Source: CAZEPJ01 sp964514105 (GTDB taxonomy: Bacteria; Desulfobacterota; Desulfocorpusculales; Desulfocorpusculum). Taken from it: a DNA stretch of 64,000 nt. Positions 7,696 to 16,800 of the stretch are shown in pieces. Location of the stretch: assembly GCA_964514105.1 (NCBI GenBank), contig CAZEPJ010000002.1, positions 124,001-188,000 on the forward strand, given 5' to 3'. The notes under the pieces were generated by a model, which searched no databases, was not told the origin of the DNA, and worked only from the letters and a program-made list of their open reading frames with translations. The first letter of the stretch is position 1. Each line of letters begins with the position of its first letter. Both the position numbers and the translations under genes were made by a program.

Positions 7696-9186
7696 TCACC
7701 GGATGACGGAGGGGACGACGTGACCCACCACACGCCCCACGATCTCCCCCGTGAAAAGCCCCACCACGACCAGCCCCACCGCCGCGGCCAGAAGCGGGAC
7801 GAGCATGCTCAACGGGGCCTCGGCCACGGGCGGCCGGCCCCCATCGCCTCCATGGTGGGCCGCGCCCGGGGCGAAGTACGCCGCTTCCACGGCCCGGAAG
7901 AAGATGGCCACGTTGATGAGGCTGCTGAACAGAAGGGCCGCCACAAATCCATATTGCCCGCTCTCGATGCCTCCCAGGATCAGATACCACTTGCTGAAGA
8001 AACCGCAGGTGGGGGGAACGCCGATCATGGACAGCGCGCCCACCATGAAGGCGCCCATGGTGAAGGGCATCCCCTTGAAGATCCCTCCGATCTGGTGCAG
8101 GCCGCTTCCTCCGGCCCTGCGGGCGATGTTCCCCACGGCCAGGAAGAGGCAGAAGGTCATCAGGGCGTCGTTCAAGATGTGGAGAACGGCCCCCGTGATC
8201 CCGGATCTGCTTCCGGTCCACAGGCCCCCCACCATATAGCCCACCTCGGCGACGATGAGAAAGGCGAGCATCCGCTTGAGGTCCCGCTCCATGAGGGCCG
8301 CCACGGAGCCCGCGACCATGGCGATGACGGCCAGCCACACGACAGCCCTTCCCAGCTCGACGGTCGAGAAGGCGTACGCCGGGGTGAACAGGGTCAGCAC
8401 GACCCGGATCATGACATAGACCATGACCTTGGTCATGAGCGGAGCGATGAGGGTGCTGACGGCCGAAGGGGCGTGGGTGTACGCATTGGGCAGCCAGGAG
8501 TGGAGGGGAAAGAATCCCATCTTCAGCCACATCCCCACCATCGTGATGATGAACGCCACCAGGACCGCCCTCGAACCGTACAGCGGGGGAAGGATGGCGG
8601 CGATATCCGCCATGTTGAGCGACCCGGTCATGATGTACAGATACCCGACACCCAGCAGATAGAAGCAGGCGCCTATGGTGCCCATGAAAACGTAATGGAG
8701 GCTGGAGAGGGGGGCGCGATCCTTTCCCATGGCGATGAGGGCGTAGGCGGTGATGGAGGCGATCTCCAGGAGCACGTACAGGTTGAAGGCGTCGCCGGTG
8801 ATGACGATCCCCAGGAGGCCCGTCACAAGCAGCACCATGAGGCCGTATATGGGCCCCACCCTGTCCGGGAACTCCGCCTTCACGTCTCCGCCGCTGGCCA
8901 GGAGCGCCAGGAATGCGATGACGGCGACGGCGACGAGCACGGGTGCATTGAGGTGGTCCACCACGTACACGATGCCCCAGGGCTCGGGCCAGCCGCCCAG
9001 GCGGTACGTGAAGGTCCCCTGGGACACCACCCGCCCCAGGATGAGGACGGAGGCCCCCGTTGCGATCCCCACGCCCGTCAATGCGATGGGGTGGCAGAGG
9101 CGGCGGTCCAGCCACCCCCCGGCCACGGCGAGGAACGCCGACAGCAGGGGAGCGACCACGACTAGGGCGGGGGCGTGGGTGTCCAT
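7696..9186 (-). CDS. mnhD: Mrp-type cation/proton antiporter subunit D
   Basis: A 496-residue, about 14-helix protein of the MrpD/MnhD (NuoN-like) family. Seen are the helix-5 region YVLLEIASITAYALIA, the broken-helix motif GFFPLHSWLPNAYTHAPS with conserved Lys/His/Pro, and LIVAEVGYMVGG. It immediately follows mnhC and overlaps it by 25 bp, the usual C-D order of Mrp operons, so the D assignment is stronger here than for the two downstream paralogues. It is expected to form a proton or sodium path in the inner membrane. Confidence 0.88.
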   Translation of the reverse strand: MDTHAPALVVVAPLLSAFLAVAGGWLDRRLCHPIALTGVGIATGASVLILGRVVSQGTFTYRLGGWPEPWGIVYVVDHLNAPVLVAVAVIAFLALLASGGDVKAEFPDRVGPIYGLMVLLVTGLLGIVITGDAFNLYVLLEIASITAYALIAMGKDRAPLSSLHYVFMGTIGACFYLLGVGYLYIMTGSLNMADIAAILPPLYGSRAVLVAFIITMVGMWLKMGFFPLHSWLPNAYTHAPSAVSTLIAPLMTKVMVYVMIRVVLTLFTPAYAFSTVELGRAVVWLAVIAMVAGSVAALMERDLKRMLAFLIVAEVGYMVGGLWTGSRSGITGAVLHILNDALMTFCLFLAVGNIARRAGGSGLHQIGGIFKGMPFTMGAFMVGALSMIGVPPTCGFFSKWYLILGGIESGQYGFVAALLFSSLINVAIFFRAVEAAYFAPGAAHHGGDGGRPPVAEAPLSMLVPLLAAAVGLVVVGLFTGEIVGRVVGHVVPSVIR

Positions 9187-9575
9187 GTCTCCCGGATCTG
9201 CCTCAGGATCTCGTCCTCCTCCAGGGTCCCATACCGTTGGTGGACCTTGATGGAGAGCGCCAGGGCCACCCCAAGGGTCGCCACGGCCACCACGATGGCC
9301 GTGAGCATGAGCACGTGGGGGAGGGGGTTGATGTAATCAGCGGCCCGGATGGCGGCCGGTGCGTCCTGGCCATGGAGGATGATGGGGATCGTGGCCCCCT
9401 TCTTGGTGCCCATGGAGATATAAAAGAGGATGATGGCGGTCTGAAAGATGTTCATTCCGACGATCTTCTTCACCAGATTGTTCTTGATGACGATGGCGTA
9501 CAGGCCCATCATCATGAGGGCGATGTAGATCCAGTAGTTGTACTTGGCCACGACCGCGGCCAGCAATTCGCTCAT
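9162..9575 (-). CDS. mnhC: Mrp-type antiporter subunit C (NuoK-like)
   Basis: A 137-residue protein with three membrane helices in NuoK/MnhC order: YNYWIYIALMMMGLYAIV, then KKIVGMNIFQTAIILFYI, then HVLMLTAIVVAVATLGVALAL. The middle segment carries the family signature GMNIFQ. It follows the MnhB fusion by 3 bp and overlaps mnhD, as in Mrp antiporter operons. NuoK-like subunits line the lateral ion-transfer path between the large subunits. The C-terminal tail is longer and charged. Confidence 0.9.
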   Translation of the reverse strand: MSELLAAVVAKYNYWIYIALMMMGLYAIVIKNNLVKKIVGMNIFQTAIILFYISMGTKKGATIPIILHGQDAPAAIRAADYINPLPHVLMLTAIVVAVATLGVALALSIKVHQRYGTLEEDEILRQIRETWTPTPPP

Positions 9576-9578
9576 GCT

Positions 9579-10409
9579 CTACAGCCCCTCGTCGTGTTTC
9601 CCCTCGGAGCTCAGGTTGTAGTAGATGGAGGCCATGGTGGCCATGACGGCGATGCCCACGCCCACCTCCACCAGGAAGATCCCCAGGGAACGGGCCGCCA
9701 CCCGGTCCACGGGGAACAGGTGCGACAGGGCCGCATAGTCCAGGAAGTTGGAGCCCAGCAGGAGGCAAAGGGCGCCCGTGCCGGCATACACGGAGACGCC
9801 CACGACGCTGAAGGTCGAATACACCCGCTCCCCCATCCTCGCCAAGGCCTCCTTCATGTTGTGAGACAACGCCAGGACGATGTAACTGGCCCCGAGGATC
9901 ACCCCTCCCTGAAACCCCCCTCCCGGGCTGTGATGACCGTGGGCGATCACGTACAGGGCGAACAGCTGGATGAACGGCACGAGGAACCGGCACACGGTCC
10001 TGATGATGACGTCGTGCGGGGTCCACAGCGCGTCGATCCGCTCGAGCTCCTGAAGACCTCCCACCGGCTTTCCGCCTCTTCGCGTTCGGATGGTGACGCC
10101 GGTGAGGGTGTGTCGATACACCGTGGTGGCGGGCTCCTCCTGGCCGAAGATGCGGATCAGGATGAAGCATGCCCATCCTGCGGCGAAGATCACCGTGGTC
10201 TCGAACATGGTGTCGAATCCGCGGTAGTCCGCCAGCAGGGAGGTCACCACGTTGGGGACGGACGTCTCCTCCAGCGACTTCTCAATGTAGCGGGGCGAGA
10301 CATGCAGGCTGGCCGGGGCGCTGGGATCTCCCCATCCGGGGAAGTCCTCGGTGGCGACGACCAGCAGGGCGCCGGACAGCAAGACGACCAGGATCCCGAC
10401 GGCCTTCAA
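9579..10409 (-). CDS. mnhB: MbhE-like/MnhB fusion subunit of Mrp-type antiporter, TTG start
   Basis: A 276-residue product with two recognisable parts. Residues 1-95 resemble MbhE or the C-terminal part of MrpA (a membrane helix, a periplasmic loop containing TSVPNVVTSLLADYRGFDTM, then a second helix). Residues 125-276 are the MnhB domain with SPGGGFQGGVILGASYI. The start is a TTG at 10409 because AGGAGG lies 8 bases upstream and the codon overlaps the MbhD stop as TTGA; no ATG or GTG fits. Such fusions occur in Mrp systems that lack a full-length MrpA, which is the case here. Multi-helix inner-membrane protein. Confidence 0.83.
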   Translation of the reverse strand: MKAVGILVVLLSGALLVVATEDFPGWGDPSAPASLHVSPRYIEKSLEETSVPNVVTSLLADYRGFDTMFETTVIFAAGWACFILIRIFGQEEPATTVYRHTLTGVTIRTRRGGKPVGGLQELERIDALWTPHDVIIRTVCRFLVPFIQLFALYVIAHGHHSPGGGFQGGVILGASYIVLALSHNMKEALARMGERVYSTFSVVGVSVYAGTGALCLLLGSNFLDYAALSHLFPVDRVAARSLGIFLVEVGVGIAVMATMASIYYNLSSEGKHDEGL

Positions 10410-10651
10410 TCCTTCGTCCTCCTCGTCGTCCGGAAGACCGCAGCCACGAAGAAGACCGTGCTCACCCCGGCCCCGACCGACGCCTCGGTGAAGGCCACAT
10501 CCACCGCCCCCATGATGGACCACAGCAGGCACATCATGAAGCTGTATGCGCCGAACAGGATGGCCGCCCCCAGGAGATCTCGGACCATGACCGCCCCCAG
10601 GCCGCACGCCACCACCAGGGTGAGAATGAGCAGATCCAGCTGCCAGATCAT
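10406..10651 (-). CDS. MbhD-like (DUF4040) antiporter subunit
   Basis: An 81-residue, three-helix membrane protein matching the MbhD/DUF4040 family, which equals part of the MrpA C-terminal extension. Seen are DLLILTLVVACGLGAVMVRD, AYSFMMCLLWSIMGAVDVAF and the acidic TEASVG motif in a final helix. The ATG at 10651 overlaps the MnhG stop as ATGA, and its own stop overlaps the TTG of the next gene. It supplies the MrpA-tail function that is missing because no single MrpA is encoded. Confidence 0.83.
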   Translation of the reverse strand: MIWQLDLLILTLVVACGLGAVMVRDLLGAAILFGAYSFMMCLLWSIMGAVDVAFTEASVGAGVSTVFFVAAVFRTTRRTKD

Positions 10652-10980
10652 TGCGGCCACCTCCCCGGCTCTCCCTTGCTCCACGGGACCAACCCCGCCC
10701 TGACCCCGGCGTCCACGATGGCGTGGGTTGCCGTGGGGCTGGTCAGGAAGACGAGCACCGCCACCAGGAGGACCTTGAGGCTGGTCAGGACGGTCTCCCA
10801 AGACAGGGGATGGAGGTTGTGCAGGGCCACGGCAAGGGTCATCAGAAGGGCCCCCATGGTGTCGAGTTTGCCGGCGGGGTGCAGGCGCGAGTAAAAGTCC
10901 GGAAACCGGAGAATCCCCACGGTGCCGCCCGCGAAGAAAATCAACCCGAGGACCAGGAAGACCGTCACGACTTCATTCAT
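10648..10980 (-). CDS. mnhG: Mrp-type antiporter subunit G
   Basis: A 110-residue three-helix protein of the MnhG family, with the signature RFPDFYSRLHPAGKLDTMG between helices 1 and 2. The ATG at 10980 was preferred to a GTG at 10989 because a GGGGGAG ribosome site sits 8 bases before the ATG and abuts the GTG. It follows mnhF by 40 bp and overlaps the MbhD start. It is a small structural subunit of the Mrp antiporter. Confidence 0.9.
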   Translation of the reverse strand: MNEVVTVFLVLGLIFFAGGTVGILRFPDFYSRLHPAGKLDTMGALLMTLAVALHNLHPLSWETVLTSLKVLLVAVLVFLTSPTATHAIVDAGVRAGLVPWSKGEPGRWPQ

Positions 10981-11020
10981 GTCGGGCACTCCCCCCTGCG
11001 CCGCAATGTCCCCTCCGCCC

Positions 11021-11299
11021 TCATCCCTCGTGCAGCCCCTTTCGCTTCTGGAAATACCTCGAGGCCGCCAGGACCGCGATGAAGTTGAGAAGGGCGTACG
11101 CCAGGGCGATATCCACGAACATATCCTCCCGGTGGTAAAGCATGCCGATCAGGAGGAGGAGCACCGTGGTCTTGCTCCCGATGGCGTTGACCCCCAGCAA
11201 TCGATCGAGAACCGTGGGCCCGAGGACGGCTCGATAGAGCGACAGGACCATCAGAAGGCCCAGGCAAACCCCCGTCCAGAGAAAGACCGAGTCCATCAT
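11021..11299 (-). CDS. mnhF: Mrp-type antiporter subunit F
   Basis: A 92-residue three-helix protein of the MnhF family. It carries the conserved loop RAVLGPTVLDRLLGVNAIG followed by a hydrophobic helix and the acidic FVDIALAYALLNF motif. The start overlaps the mnhE stop by 4 bases, so E and F are co-translated. It is a membrane subunit of the Mrp complex, next to mnhG as usual. Confidence 0.92.
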   Translation of the reverse strand: MMDSVFLWTGVCLGLLMVLSLYRAVLGPTVLDRLLGVNAIGSKTTVLLLLIGMLYHREDMFVDIALAYALLNFIAVLAASRYFQKRKGLHEG

Positions 11300-11784
11300 C
11301 TCTCACCGAAGACCGCGGCGATTCGGCTTTCCATCTCACCCGGAAGGGAGTCCGCCGATTGGGCGTCGATGGCATGCACTTGGAAGTCCCCATCCAGGGA
11401 CACGTACACCGTGATGGTCCCCGGCGTCAAGGTGATGGAGTTGGCGAAGGTCACCCTTGCCACCTCGCCCTGAAGCGCGCTCCGGAACCGCAGGATGCGC
11501 GGATCGATGATCTCTTTCATCCGGGGATGAAAGGTCAGATACAGGATATGCAGGCTGCTGAGAAAGATCTGCCACAAGAGCCAGGGGATGTAGGCCAGAA
11601 ACCGGGCCGCAAGGCGGACCCCTCCCCCGGAGCCAGGCGGGGCGGCCAGGAGGTCGCCGGAAAAACGGCTCACCAAGGCGCTGGACAACAGCCCCAGGCT
11701 CAGGTGAAAGGCGTCCAGCCGGCCCGAGAGGGGAATCCAGACGGCGAACATCAGCAGGGTCGTGCCGAGGAACCGGGCCGACAT
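11296..11784 (-). CDS. mnhE: Mrp-type antiporter subunit E
   Basis: A 162-residue MnhE protein. Two N-terminal helices (about 3-20 and 55-80) precede a cytoplasmic domain with the family signature ANSITLTPGTITVYV. The ATG at 11784 has GTGGAGG 5 bases upstream. It opens the structural part of the operon (E-F-G-D-B-C-D), an order found in many Mrp and MBH-like clusters. The kinase gene ends 82 bp upstream on the same strand, so co-transcription with the two-component system is likely. Confidence 0.9.
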   Translation of the reverse strand: MSARFLGTTLLMFAVWIPLSGRLDAFHLSLGLLSSALVSRFSGDLLAAPPGSGGGVRLAARFLAYIPWLLWQIFLSSLHILYLTFHPRMKEIIDPRILRFRSALQGEVARVTFANSITLTPGTITVYVSLDGDFQVHAIDAQSADSLPGEMESRIAAVFGER

Positions 11785-11866
11785 GCAGGCCTCCACTTGG
11801 CGTTCATAGGCTGAGCCGCATCGAGCCCCCGGGGAGGCCTCCCATCCACCGGCTCCCCCGCCCCCC

Positions 11867-13024
11867 TCACGTGACCGGGACTCGAACGGTGAGGGTCGTT
11901 CCCACCCCCAGCTCCGTGTCCAGACGGATATCCCCACCCAGGTTCTTCACGATGTTGTGGCAAATGGGAAGACCCAGCCCCGTGCCCTTGCCCGGGGCCT
12001 TGGTGGTGAACAACAGATCGAAGACCTTCTCCCTGTTGTCGGGAGCGATCCCCGTCCCGTCGTCCGTCACCTCGATTTCCAGGAATCCCTCGATCCGCCG
12101 CGCCCGCACCGTGATGCGCCCCCCCGAGTCCCGCTTCTCCCGCACGGCGTCGATGGCGTTGGTGAGGAGGTTGACGAGGACTTGCTCGAGCATCTTGCGG
12201 TCCGAACACACCTCGAGTCCGTGCTCGGGGACGTCCACCACGATCTCCACAGCGGAGCCCTTGAGCGCCGGCCTCACCAGGGTCAGACACGATGCGAGCA
12301 GGTCACGCACCTCCATGGGGGCCTTTTGGGGAAGCGATTCCCGCACGAACCCGAGGAGTTGGTGCGTGATGGTGCGGCACCGTGCCACCTGCCCCTCCAC
12401 CTCCTCCATGGCCTTTGCCAGCTCCAGCCGATCCCCCTCTTGCAGAGCGCCGGCCCGCCGGATAACCCCCCCCGCCCAGCCCGCGACCTCCTGGATGACG
12501 GCCAAGGGGTTGTTGACCTCGTGGGCGATGCCGGCGGCGAGCCGTCCGATGCCAGCCAGCCTGTCGATCCGGACCAGTTCCTCCTGGACCCGTTTCCAGA
12601 CGGTGATGTCCTGGCAGATCCCGACGCTCCCCACGCCCAGCCCGCTCCTGTTGACCAGGCGCGTCAGCGAGACGTTGCAGTAGACCACCCCCCCGTTCTT
12701 GCGGCGAAAGGGGATGTCAGGCCCCGCCGCCCCCCCGTCACGCTGGGCCGCCGCCATGAGCGCCTCGAAGGCCTCCGGATCCGAGGCGAGTTGAGAGGCC
12801 CTCATTCCCGCCACATCCGCCAAGCTGTAGCCCAGGATCCGCTCCCCGCCGCGGTTGACGGACACCAGCATCCCTTCCACATCCGCGGTGAAGATGATGT
12901 CGCTGGCGTTTTGAAGGATGCACTGGAGATAAGCCCTCGCCTGGTCCAACTCGCCCCTGTACCTGCGGATCTCCTGCAACAGGCTCCGGCGATGGGCTTC
13001 ATCGCCCCGTTGTGCGAATCCCAT
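11867..13024 (-). CDS. Cytoplasmic PAS sensor histidine kinase
   Basis: A 385-residue soluble kinase: coiled N-terminus, PAS domain (about 35-148), HisKA with phosphoacceptor His168 in GIAHEVNNPLAV, and HATPase with NLLTNAIDAV, DDGTGI and GKGTGLGLP. It has no membrane helices, so it senses an internal cue or a partner. The ATG at 13024 was preferred; a TTG at 13057 and a GTG at 13048 are in frame, but none has a strong ribosome site. It sits between the response regulator and the antiporter genes on the same strand, suggesting that it controls, or responds to, the antiporter or ion status. Confidence 0.87.
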   Translation of the reverse strand: MGFAQRGDEAHRRSLLQEIRRYRGELDQARAYLQCILQNASDIIFTADVEGMLVSVNRGGERILGYSLADVAGMRASQLASDPEAFEALMAAAQRDGGAAGPDIPFRRKNGGVVYCNVSLTRLVNRSGLGVGSVGICQDITVWKRVQEELVRIDRLAGIGRLAAGIAHEVNNPLAVIQEVAGWAGGVIRRAGALQEGDRLELAKAMEEVEGQVARCRTITHQLLGFVRESLPQKAPMEVRDLLASCLTLVRPALKGSAVEIVVDVPEHGLEVCSDRKMLEQVLVNLLTNAIDAVREKRDSGGRITVRARRIEGFLEIEVTDDGTGIAPDNREKVFDLLFTTKAPGKGTGLGLPICHNIVKNLGGDIRLDTELGVGTTLTVRVPVT

Positions 13025-13148
13025 CCGATGATCCCAACGGCCTTTCACCGTCCACAAGGGAAGGGGCGAGGATCGTCTCCGTCATCTGATGACCCGAGGC
13101 CCTGCCTGCTCGAGACAGCCCGAGGAAACCAAAGGCGGATCCGCTTCC

Positions 13149-13646
13149 TCAGTCTTCCATCCCCATGGCCTTTCTAACATCTTCCAGGGCGGTCTTCAAG
13201 GCCCTGGGCCCCAACCCAGCCTTGGACAGCTCCTCGACTTTTCGCTCATAGGCCTTGCCCTGGATCTCGAGCTTCTTGCCGTGCGCCTCCCGTATGCTGC
13301 GCACCAGCTCCGGATAGTCCGCCGGTTTGAGGAGATATCGAAAGGCATCCAGCTGGCCGCTCTCGAGTGCCGATTCGACCGATCCATGACCGGTCAGGAC
13401 GATGCACTGAAGAAAGGGCTGGATCTCCTTGAGCTGCCGCTGGGCCGTCACGCCGTCCATCCCGGGCATCTTGAGGTCCACCACAGCCACATCAAACGGT
13501 CGTTTCTTGACGACCTCCACCGCCTCCTCCCCCGAGGCGGCGGACTCCACCGAGAAACCCTCGTCGGCCAGTCGCTTGCCCATGTACTGCAGGAGCGACC
13601 GCTCATCGTCGACCAGGAGCACTCTGATGGCCTCGTCCGCTTTCAT
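13149..13646 (-). CDS. Stand-alone response regulator
   Basis: A 165-residue protein. Residues 7-120 are a CheY-like receiver with acidic pocket VDDE, phosphoacceptor Asp57 in VVDLKMPGMDG, Thr in VLTGHG and Lys in YLLKP. The C-terminal 40 residues form a charged helical tail without a DNA-binding motif. The ATG at 13646 follows GGGGAGGGGCAGG. It is the first gene of the operon that continues into the PAS kinase and the Mrp antiporter, and a TTGACA-type promoter lies upstream. Output is probably by protein contact. Confidence 0.86.
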   Translation of the reverse strand: MKADEAIRVLLVDDERSLLQYMGKRLADEGFSVESAASGEEAVEVVKKRPFDVAVVDLKMPGMDGVTAQRQLKEIQPFLQCIVLTGHGSVESALESGQLDAFRYLLKPADYPELVRSIREAHGKKLEIQGKAYERKVEELSKAGLGPRALKTALEDVRKAMGMED

Positions 13647-13814
13647 GGTCCCTGCCCCTCCCCTTCCATCGGCTTGGGATGACGACCGGTCGTCCTCTTG
13701 CCGCATGCCTCCATCGAGCCTCGCCATGCCCACCCGGGACGCCCCGCGAGCGGGGTCATCTCCGCGGGTTCGGCTCTCGCCCCATCGGCAGGCCACCCCG
13801 GCCGCCAGGGGGTT

Positions 13815-13844
13815 AGAGTAGCGACATCCCCGATCCAGTGTCAA
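13815..13844 (-). promoter_or_regulatory. Predicted sigma70-type promoter of the two-component/Mrp operon
   Basis: On the minus strand a perfect -35 TTGACA (13844-13839) is followed, after 18 bases, by the weaker -10 TACTCT (13820-13815). It lies about 170 bases before the response-regulator start and is the only promoter-like pair seen upstream of the operon. The -10 is weak, so this is a moderate prediction. Confidence 0.45.
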
Positions 13845-13892
13845 CGCCCGGCCTCACCTCCAGCCCGCGGTGGGCCGAACGCCGGGTCTGTC

Positions 13893-16800
13893 CTATTCCG
13901 CGGCCCGCCGCAGGGCCTCGAAACGCTCCCTCGCGAAGTCGAACTGGACCCAGGTATCGAGGAGCGAGGCCAAGACCTCCCGGTACTCCTCCAGGGCCCG
14001 CCTCCGCTCTGCCCGGCCCTCCGCCCATGCCCCCAGGGCCAGATGCAGGGTCAGGAGCTTCTCCGGGCTCCCCGCCGCCTCTTTGACGAGGGCCTCGGAG
14101 CCTCGCTTGCCCAGCAGGGCCTCGGCCACGGCCCGATGCCATGGGTCCCGGGTGCGGGCCGCGAAGGCCTCCATGCAGGCCCGGGCCTCTTCCCCCCGGC
14201 CCAGGGCGCTGAGGAGAACCCCTTCCAGGATCCCCAGAGTCAGCCTCCTGGCGTTCTCCCGGCCCTCCCGCTGGAGAAAGGCTCGGGTGGAATCCAGGGC
14301 GGGCTCCCACGCCCCCTGGGCGGCCCGGAGGAAGGCCAGCTCCTCGAGGATCCTGCCGTTTTCCGGCTCGATCTGCGCGGCCTGGGCCAGCGCCTTCACG
14401 CGCTCGTCCAGGGAGATGGAGTCCTTCTGCAGCGGGGCCAGGACGGCCTCGAGCTTCGTCTTGCGCCCCTCCTGCTCCTGGCGCACCTCCCGGAGGCGCT
14501 CCCGAAAGGCGTCCAGCTCGGACCGGTATCTCCCCCAGGCCAGGGCGTCTGCGGCGGCTTCCAGAAGCTGTCTTTGCAGCCCCTCCAAGCTCGCAGCGCT
14601 GAGAAAACCCTCCCAGGAATCCGCCGGGGCCACCAGCACGGCCTCCCGCAGCAGCCCCTCGGCCCCGGCCGGATCCCCCGCCTTCTGGATCCGCATGGCG
14701 CATGCCCAATGGATCCAGCTCTTTTCGGCCGGGGTGTCCCAGGCACCCAGTGCGGCCTCCCGGCTGACCCCACCTTCCAGCACCCGGGTCAGGTATCCCA
14801 GGAATTCCAGAGGAGAGCCCCAGTCGGCGGCGTTCAATTCCCGTCTGTAGGGGTTGGCCGCCAGTCGGTCCCGCCACCAGTCGATGACCAGGCACATGAA
14901 CTTGGCCAGACCACCCTCCGGGTCCATGGAGACGGCCTGCCCGAAGAGCCGTCGGGCGGCCTCCTCGTCCCCGGCGCACCAGCGCATCATGGCTGCGGCC
15001 AGAACCACCGACGGGTCCGAGCTACGCTCCCGCTCCGCGTCCGCCACCCTGGCGGCCTCGGCCCACCGTCCCTGGCGGGCCTCCCCTCGAATCCGCTTCA
15101 GCCGCGCCTCCAGGGCGAAGTCCTGGATGCCGTTCCACTTCACTTGGCCGGCCCGCAACTCCTCCAGAAAGGCCGCCGCCTTGGTGATGGGGAGCACCAT
15201 GGCCAGATGCCACAGGGGGGTGACCGTGGGGAGCAGTCCCTGGGCGCGCTCGGTGGCCACGCCCGAGGCGATGCCGATGACCGTGCCACGGCCGTCGATG
15301 ACCGGACCTCCGCTGTTCCCTCCGTACAGCGACGCGTCGATCTGGATGGCGTCCTCGAACGAACGCCGGACGCTGCCGCGGGTCACGCTGACGCTGACGT
15401 CCGCCGCCTGGGTTCGGCTGCCCAGGGGGAAACCAAGCGTGATGATCCGCGACAGCCTGGGGATGGTTCGCGCGTCCAATCCCTGGGCCAGGGGCAGGGG
15501 CCGAAGTCCCTCCGGGATCGGGAAGACGCGCAGCACCGCGAAGTCGTCCTTCAGGGGCGAGGAGATGAGCTGGCGGGTGGCGGTGGGGTGTCTCGCGACC
15601 CCTGCGATCTCCACACCGGGGGTCCCCTGGCTTCGGAATGCGGATTCCAGGAAGTACAGGTCGGCCAAATCGGGGCTCTCGATGAAACCCGCGGATCGGT
15701 TGAAGGCCCTGGATCCCTCGAACCAGAGATAGACCCGATATTCCAGCTCGGGGGATCGCCCCGCCTCCTTGAGATGCCTGGCCACGGCCTGAAATGCCCC
15801 ATCCTCCAGCCACGGGCACGCCACGTGGCGACTGGTCAGGAGGTGCCCATTTCGGTCCGCCAGGAAGGCGGTGCCTTCGGAGCGGTTCTCGTAGGCCGTC
15901 TGATTGCCGTCCTTGATCCGGTAGTGGACCAGGACGAAGGCGATGGACGGGGCGTACCGGCTGGCGTACTCCTCCGAGATATCCGGCGGACCCGATCGAC
16001 GAACGATCAGCGCCAAGCCCACCGCGAGCAGCAGCACGGCCAGGAGGCCGACCGCCGTGCCCGTCCACCCGATCCCGGCCCATGGGCGTCCGGGCCGAGG
16101 CCCGGGACCGGCCATCTCCAGCCCCCGCCGCTGGGCCTCCCGGATCTGCCCGTCGCCGATGCCCTTTAGGGCCGCCGCCACATCCCCGGCGTTGCGCGGC
16201 CTCAGATCCGGGTCCTCGGCCAGCATGGTCCTCAGGAGGACCCGGACTTCGTGAGGGACCGCCAACTGCTCCACCCGGGCCGCCGGGTCGTCGATCTCGA
16301 ACTCCCCCGTGAGGATCTCAACGAAGATCTTCCCCAGGGACCAGATGTCGCTTCGGGTGTCCAGGGGCCGCCGGTTCACGATGTCCGGATGACATGACAG
16401 CAGGTGCCTCAGCATGGGCGGAGGGCGGTCGAGCTTGGGGTTGAGGAAGCGGGACAGCTTGTAGTCGATCTTGATCTGGAAACGGCCGTCCTCTGTCCGG
16501 AGCACCATGACGTCGTTGAGCGTCAGGTGGGGGATCAGGTGCCCCGCCGAGTGGAGGATCTCCACCCCCGTCAGGATCTGTCTAAAGACGTCGAAGGCCG
16601 TCCGGTAGTCGTCCAAGGCGCCGGAACGGGCCAGATCTCCCCAGTTCTCGGCATCGATCCATTCGCTCACCCGATACCAGACCCCGTCCGACGACTGCCG
16701 GATGTCCAGGTGCCGGACGAAGCGCCCCTCCGGGAGCTTCCTCAGCGCCTCCAGCTCCCGCTTGAGCCGCGCGGCCACGGCTTCGTCCACCGCGGACTGG

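Noticed and set aside
13698..16169. Plus-strand open frame of over 800 codons
   Set aside because: It lies opposite the pseudokinase-protease gene; its composition is low-complexity and no motif is seen, whereas the minus-strand frame has recognisable domains.
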